Part shown: in pieces, positions 60,941 to 64,000 of the stretch
How the letters are laid out: every line of letters starts with the position of its first letter
Position numbering within the stretch: position 1 is the first letter of the stretch
NCBI RefSeq assembly: GCF_019130065.1
Contig: NZ_JAHSPG010000008.1
Location: forward strand, 1 to 64,000
Direction: 5' to 3'
DNA length: 64,000 nt
From: Pinibacter aurantiacus
GTDB lineage: Bacteria > Bacteroidota > Bacteroidia > Chitinophagales > Chitinophagaceae
Translations under genes and position numbers: made by a program
Notes under the pieces: model-generated
Database searches by the model: none
Told to the model about the DNA's origin: nothing
The model's input: the letters and a program-made list of their open reading frames with translations, nothing else

Positions 60941-62257
60941 GCTTCCAAACTCCCAATACACCACATCCCTCATAAACACTTCATGCACTTCTTTCCATCC
61001 TTTGAAAAAAGAATCTGTCCCAAAGGCCGTGTTGTGCCAGATAGTGATCATTAAGCCATTCACTTCTTTAACGGAACGGTAATATTGCATTAACTCCTCA
61101 AACGCTTGTGTGGGAGAAAGTTTTTCTTCATACAAACAATTCGCTTCCATGTAGCAGAAAGGAAATAGCTGGAGGCTTGTCGTCTGTTCATTTTCCAGGT
61201 CGTACCAATAAAAAGAAGAAGCAATAGATGCGCGGAAACCATTGATGCTGCCATAACCCATAGAAAAATCCTTCTCAATTCCTGCAGCGATTAATCTTCT
61301 GAAAGTTGTTGGCAGCGTAAACCTTATGTAATGTTGGCGGCTGTATTTTACGGCGTCATCTGTAATGAATTCGAGCCAGCCAATTTCCTGTTTTAATAGT
61401 TTATGATGATCCCCGCTTTGCCAGGACGGATGTATGCCCACCGTTCCCTTCTTTGACTGGTATTGAATAAGGCTTTGCAGCGCTTTTTTGGATGGATTGA
61501 TATTTTTATCAACCCCCGTTTGCCTGTCTGCCAAAAGGAAAAAGTAGTATGGTCTTACCTTGCAGTAAAGATGCAGCGCATCCAGCCATTCATAAGAATC
61601 GTAAGGGTCTGTTTCTTTGCGTTGCAAAACCGTCACACGTTCGTGAAATTGACTCCAGTTGCCGCGAAGGATTGATTTAAGCAAAGCGCCCGTTGTTCTT
61701 ACTAAACCTTTGTGTCTGTACTTCCAGGCAATGTCAATATCGTAAGTGGGAATGTATTTGAACTTTTGCTGCCTCCATGCAATGTCCGGAAATTTTTCCT
61801 GCAATGCCTTTTTCAAATCGATCAACCAATAGTTAACCAAAGGCTGGTTCAAAAAGCCCTCCTTAAAGGCAAGTGAATTGGTATGAGCAAACCGTCCGTA
61901 CTCATCCAAAGTATGCGGCAAATATTCTTCGTAGCGACTTAACAAATAAAAAGACGCAGCCAGCACATCAAAAGGATGATCGCTATCTGCCTGCCAGAAA
62001 AAAGCTTTGTGGTGATTGTTTTGTACAACAATAATTTCCTGTGCGGAAATATCGTTTTCAAACAAAAGATTAGCGGGACGGATGTAATATTCATCGCTGC
62101 CTATTCGACTATCGGAGTAATTGATTTTTGGAACTTTTTGCGAAGCGAAAAAACCGCTGTTGCTTGTAATTTGTACAGGTTCCTGCAATAATTCGCTGCT
62201 GATAAAGCTTACAATATATTCAAGGCGCGGGGTGATATTGGACGAGTACAGCAACAT
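60932..62257 (-). CDS. Polysaccharide deacetylase family protein (DUF7033-like N-terminus)
   Basis: A 441-residue cytosolic protein. The N-terminal half (LLYSSNITPRLEYIVSFISS, ASQKVPKINYSDSRIGSDEY, ILAASFYLLSRYEEYLPHTLD-type block) is the DUF7033-like module usual in Bacteroidota. The C-terminal half resembles a NodB-fold deacetylase: YIPTYDIDIAWKYR (the Asp pair), GTVGIHPSWQSGD (metal-site histidine) and WHNTAFG near the end. Whether it is catalytic is uncertain. It could act in capsule or exopolysaccharide work, though no such genes are adjacent. Confidence 0.8.
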   Translation of the reverse strand: MLLYSSNITPRLEYIVSFISSELLQEPVQITSNSGFFASQKVPKINYSDSRIGSDEYYIRPANLLFENDISAQEIIVVQNNHHKAFFWQADSDHPFDVLAASFYLLSRYEEYLPHTLDEYGRFAHTNSLAFKEGFLNQPLVNYWLIDLKKALQEKFPDIAWRQQKFKYIPTYDIDIAWKYRHKGLVRTTGALLKSILRGNWSQFHERVTVLQRKETDPYDSYEWLDALHLYCKVRPYYFFLLADRQTGVDKNINPSKKALQSLIQYQSKKGTVGIHPSWQSGDHHKLLKQEIGWLEFITDDAVKYSRQHYIRFTLPTTFRRLIAAGIEKDFSMGYGSINGFRASIASSFYWYDLENEQTTSLQLFPFCYMEANCLYEEKLSPTQAFEELMQYYRSVKEVNGLMITIWHNTAFGTDSFFKGWKEVHEVFMRDVVYWEFGSND

Positions 62258-62299
62258 GTGTCGAAAATAGAAAACAGAAAGCAGATTTTAGAGTTTTTT

Positions 62300-62403
62300 A
62301 ATAACAGAATAACTGAATAATTGAATAACTGAATGTTTCTTTTCTATTTTGCTCTACGAAAATCGGACATTCAGTTATTCAATTATTCAGTTATTCTGTT
62401 ATT
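62300..62403. repeat. Perfect 37-bp inverted repeat (family E, copy 3)
   Basis: 62300-62336 and 62367-62403 are exactly complementary (AATAACAGAATAACTGAATA...). The 30-base loop resembles that of copy 2. It lies between msrB and the deacetylase-like gene, both on the minus strand, and ends four bases before the msrB stop codon. Confidence 0.92.
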
Positions 62404-62407
62404 GGTT

Positions 62408-62968
62408 CTATTCTCCCTTTTTCTCATTATACTTCTTCTCCGCATCCTTCGCTTTTTCAAAATCCAGCACCACTCCGTTTATACAATAGCGTAAGCCTGT
62501 TGGAGGAGGACCGTCTTCGAACACGTGGCCAAGGTGCGATTTACATCTGCCGCACTGCACTTCTGTTCTTTCCATTCCATGCGTATTGTCCGGTGTATAA
62601 ATAATGGAAGTTTTGCTGATAGGCTCATAAAAGCTTGGCCAGCCGCAACCGCTTTCAAATTTGGTATCACTTTTAAATAATGGGTTACCACATACTGCGC
62701 AATAGTAAGTACCCACTTCCTTGGATTCCTCGTATTTGCTTGTCCATGGCCTTTCTGTACCCTTTTCACGGGCAATGTAATACACGTCCGAAGGCAGGAT
62801 CTTTTTCCATTCTGAATCGCTCAGGTTCACCTTTTCTTTACTCTCTCTCGAGTAAACTTCATTTTTCTTGTGTGTTGTATCCATAGTTGAGTTTTTATTA
62901 TTTGCTGTTTGGGAAAAACTGCACTGCTGCATTAAAACCGCTACTAAAATTATGCTAAGCAATTTCAT
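62408..62968 (-). CDS. msrB: Peptide-methionine (R)-S-oxide reductase MsrB, exported
   Basis: A 186-residue protein: N-terminal signal region (MKLLSIILVAVLMQQCSFSQ), a polar linker, then the MsrB domain. Zinc cysteines are CAVC (in GTYYCAVCGNPLF) and CGRC (in VQCGRCKSHLGHVFEDG), and the catalytic cysteine is in RYCINGVVLDF. GCGWPSFYEPI is the family signature. It repairs R-methionine sulfoxide in exported proteins. A lipid anchor at Cys 16 is possible, but the lipobox is poor. A -7 element TAAATTTG lies at 62990-62997. Confidence 0.95.
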   Translation of the reverse strand: MKLLSIILVAVLMQQCSFSQTANNKNSTMDTTHKKNEVYSRESKEKVNLSDSEWKKILPSDVYYIAREKGTERPWTSKYEESKEVGTYYCAVCGNPLFKSDTKFESGCGWPSFYEPISKTSIIYTPDNTHGMERTEVQCGRCKSHLGHVFEDGPPPTGLRYCINGVVLDFEKAKDAEKKYNEKKGE

Positions 62969-62989
62969 AGTCGTTCTTCATTTGTTTAA

Positions 62990-62997
62990 CAAATTTA
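62990..62997 (-). promoter_or_regulatory. msrB -7 element
   Basis: On the minus strand TAAATTTG matches TAnnTTTG, 21 bp before the start codon. No -33 at the right spacing. Confidence 0.4.
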
Positions 62998-63172
62998 CGG
63001 AATACAAGTTGCGATGGATTTCCTCCAAATTGCTTGTATTCGCGATTTAACATATTCGATAAAGTGTCATATAGTGAAAAGTAACGTTATGTCTAAAAAA
63101 ACACAAGGTTTGGTAATAAATCAATTAAATGGATGACTTTTAGTAGAAATTATCTAAGCACAGCCATTCAAC

Positions 63173-63203
63173 TTTGCACATTCGTCATTTTTGCATAGGT
63201 TTG
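63173..63203 (+). promoter_or_regulatory. adk promoter
   Basis: TTTG (63173-63176), 19 bp, TAGGTTTG (63196-63203): a full match to the Bacteroidota consensus, 24 bp before the ATG at 63228. Confidence 0.75.
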
Positions 63204-63227
63204 CTCACTCATCAAGGATTACAATAC

Positions 63228-63806
63228 ATGTTCAATTTAATTTTATTCGGACCTCCCGGAAGCGGAAAAGGTACCCAATCTGAAAAGCTTATTGAGAAAT
63301 TCGGACTGAAACACCTTTCTACCGGTGATCTTCTTCGTGGTGAAATTGCTGCACAAACCGTCCTTGGTTTGGAAGCAAAAAAATTAATGGATCAGGGTCA
63401 ATTGGTTCCTGATGAAGTGGTTGTTGGCATGATTAGGTCCGCACTGGAAAATAATCCACAGGCAAAAGGATTTTTATTTGATGGTTTTCCCCGCACAAAG
63501 GAACAATCTATTGCTCTGGATAAGTTATTATCAGAAAAAAGCGCTGCAATTAACGTAGTGCTGGCACTTGATGTAACCGAAGAAGAATTGATCAAACGTC
63601 TTTTGAATCGCGGATTAACCAGCGGCAGAACAGATGATGTGAATGAAGAAATAATTAAGAACCGCATTGCAGAATATCACAAGAAAACATCTGCTGTTGC
63701 AGATCACTACAAACAATTTGATAAAGTAGTGCACGTAAAAGGAGAAGGAACAGTTGATGATATCTTTGGAGCATTGAGCGGAGAGATAGAAAAAAGAAAT
63801 AAATAA
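63228..63806 (+). CDS. adk: Adenylate kinase
   Basis: A 192-residue short-form adenylate kinase. P-loop GPPGSGKGTQ (residues 7-16), AMP-binding STGDLLRGEIA and GFPRTKEQ, and a short LID (RLLNRGLTSGRTDD) without the zinc-finger insertion. It interconverts ATP, ADP and AMP. The ATG at 63228 gives the family N-terminus MFNLILFG; an upstream ATG at 63174 lies within the promoter and is rejected. Confidence 0.97.
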   Translation: MFNLILFGPPGSGKGTQSEKLIEKFGLKHLSTGDLLRGEIAAQTVLGLEAKKLMDQGQLVPDEVVVGMIRSALENNPQAKGFLFDGFPRTKEQSIALDKLLSEKSAAINVVLALDVTEEELIKRLLNRGLTSGRTDDVNEEIIKNRIAEYHKKTSAVADHYKQFDKVVHVKGEGTVDDIFGALSGEIEKRNK

Positions 63807-63808
63807 TT

Positions 63809-63885
63809 GTAGAGACGCATGATAATGCGTCTGCTATCGATCATAATATGCGTCTATCGATAACACGATAATGTCTATCGATAAA
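63809..63885. repeat. Family H repeats with GCAT/ATGC stems and ATCGATAA words
   Basis: It begins GTAGAGACGCATGATAATGC, then further TATGCGTCT and ATGTCT words with ATCGATA spacers. Same layout as 36617-36751 but with the stem letters changed on both sides (GGAT/ATCC there, GCAT/ATGC here). Confidence 0.75.
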
Positions 63886-63887
63886 AG

Positions 63888-63920
63888 AAAAACGTCTCGC
63901 AATTTGCGGGACGTTTTTTT
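63888..63920 (+). terminator. Terminator at the right edge of the window
   Basis: AACGTCTCGCAA / TTGCGGGACGTT stem, with a minimal loop and T7. It probably ends the adk transcript after the repeat cluster. Nothing more is resolved from 63921 to 64000. Confidence 0.8.
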
Positions 63921-64000
63921 ATATATACGCATATACACGTAGCAAAATTTGAAACATAAACAGGTACAAATACGTAACCTGTATAAAAAGCAAAGCCCCG

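Overview
The window looks like part of the chromosome of a Bacteroidota bacterium, most likely of the Chitinophagaceae type. This is an inference from gene content: type IX secretion proteins (PorE and PorP/SprF types), a SusC/SusD locus with an ECF sigma factor and a FecR anti-sigma factor, DUF4834, TIGR02757 and a Bacteroidota-type RimP-NusA-IF2 operon. Several promoters also fit the Bacteroidota pattern TTTG-N19/20-TAnnTTTG. No 16S rRNA gene is present to settle the taxonomy.

Layout. 1-9140: the 3' end of porE, a porP/sprF-like gene, a dihaem cytochrome c, an uncharacterised 601-residue protein, a HopJ-family protein, an ArsR/SRPBCC operon with a visible operator, and a decayed gene remnant. 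9144-21020: an integrative element of about 11.9 kb in a tRNA-Asn(GTT) gene. It is bounded by a 43-bp direct repeat and carries its own tyrosine recombinase, a two-gene Hachiman-type defence system (HamA nuclease and HamB helicase), a phage-like ATPase/DUF3871 cluster, three lipoprotein genes, an HNH endonuclease gene and a long non-coding stretch holding a strong rod-like structured RNA candidate. 21131-24000: a Rieske protein, HflX, an outer-membrane beta-barrel protein and a tRNA with anticodon CAT. 24288-39060: a polysaccharide utilisation locus (ECF sigma, FecR, SusC with STN domain, SusD, LamG lipoprotein, two GH144-type enzymes, SGNH hydrolase, GH3). The GH144 plus GH3 pairing points to beta-1,2-glucan. 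39320-49826: a HAD hydrolase, DUF4834, rimP-nusA-infB behind a textbook promoter, a SurA-like chaperone and a PAS histidine kinase/LuxR-type regulator pair. 50225-63806: housekeeping and repair genes (SMUG2-type glycosylase, AI-2E family permease, L,D-transpeptidase, DEAD-box helicase, TIGR02757, ComEC, SatP, PurH, a deacetylase-like protein, MsrB, Adk).

The most striking thing outside the genes is how many intergenic gaps hold long inverted repeats built from a small set of recurring sequence families. Examples are two near-identical 24-bp units 19 kb apart, a perfect 37-bp inverted repeat, a 33-bp inverted repeat between sigma and anti-sigma genes, and a palindrome that supplies the stop codons of two convergent genes. 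In one family the stem words differ between copies in a base-paired, compensatory way, which suggests the folded form matters.
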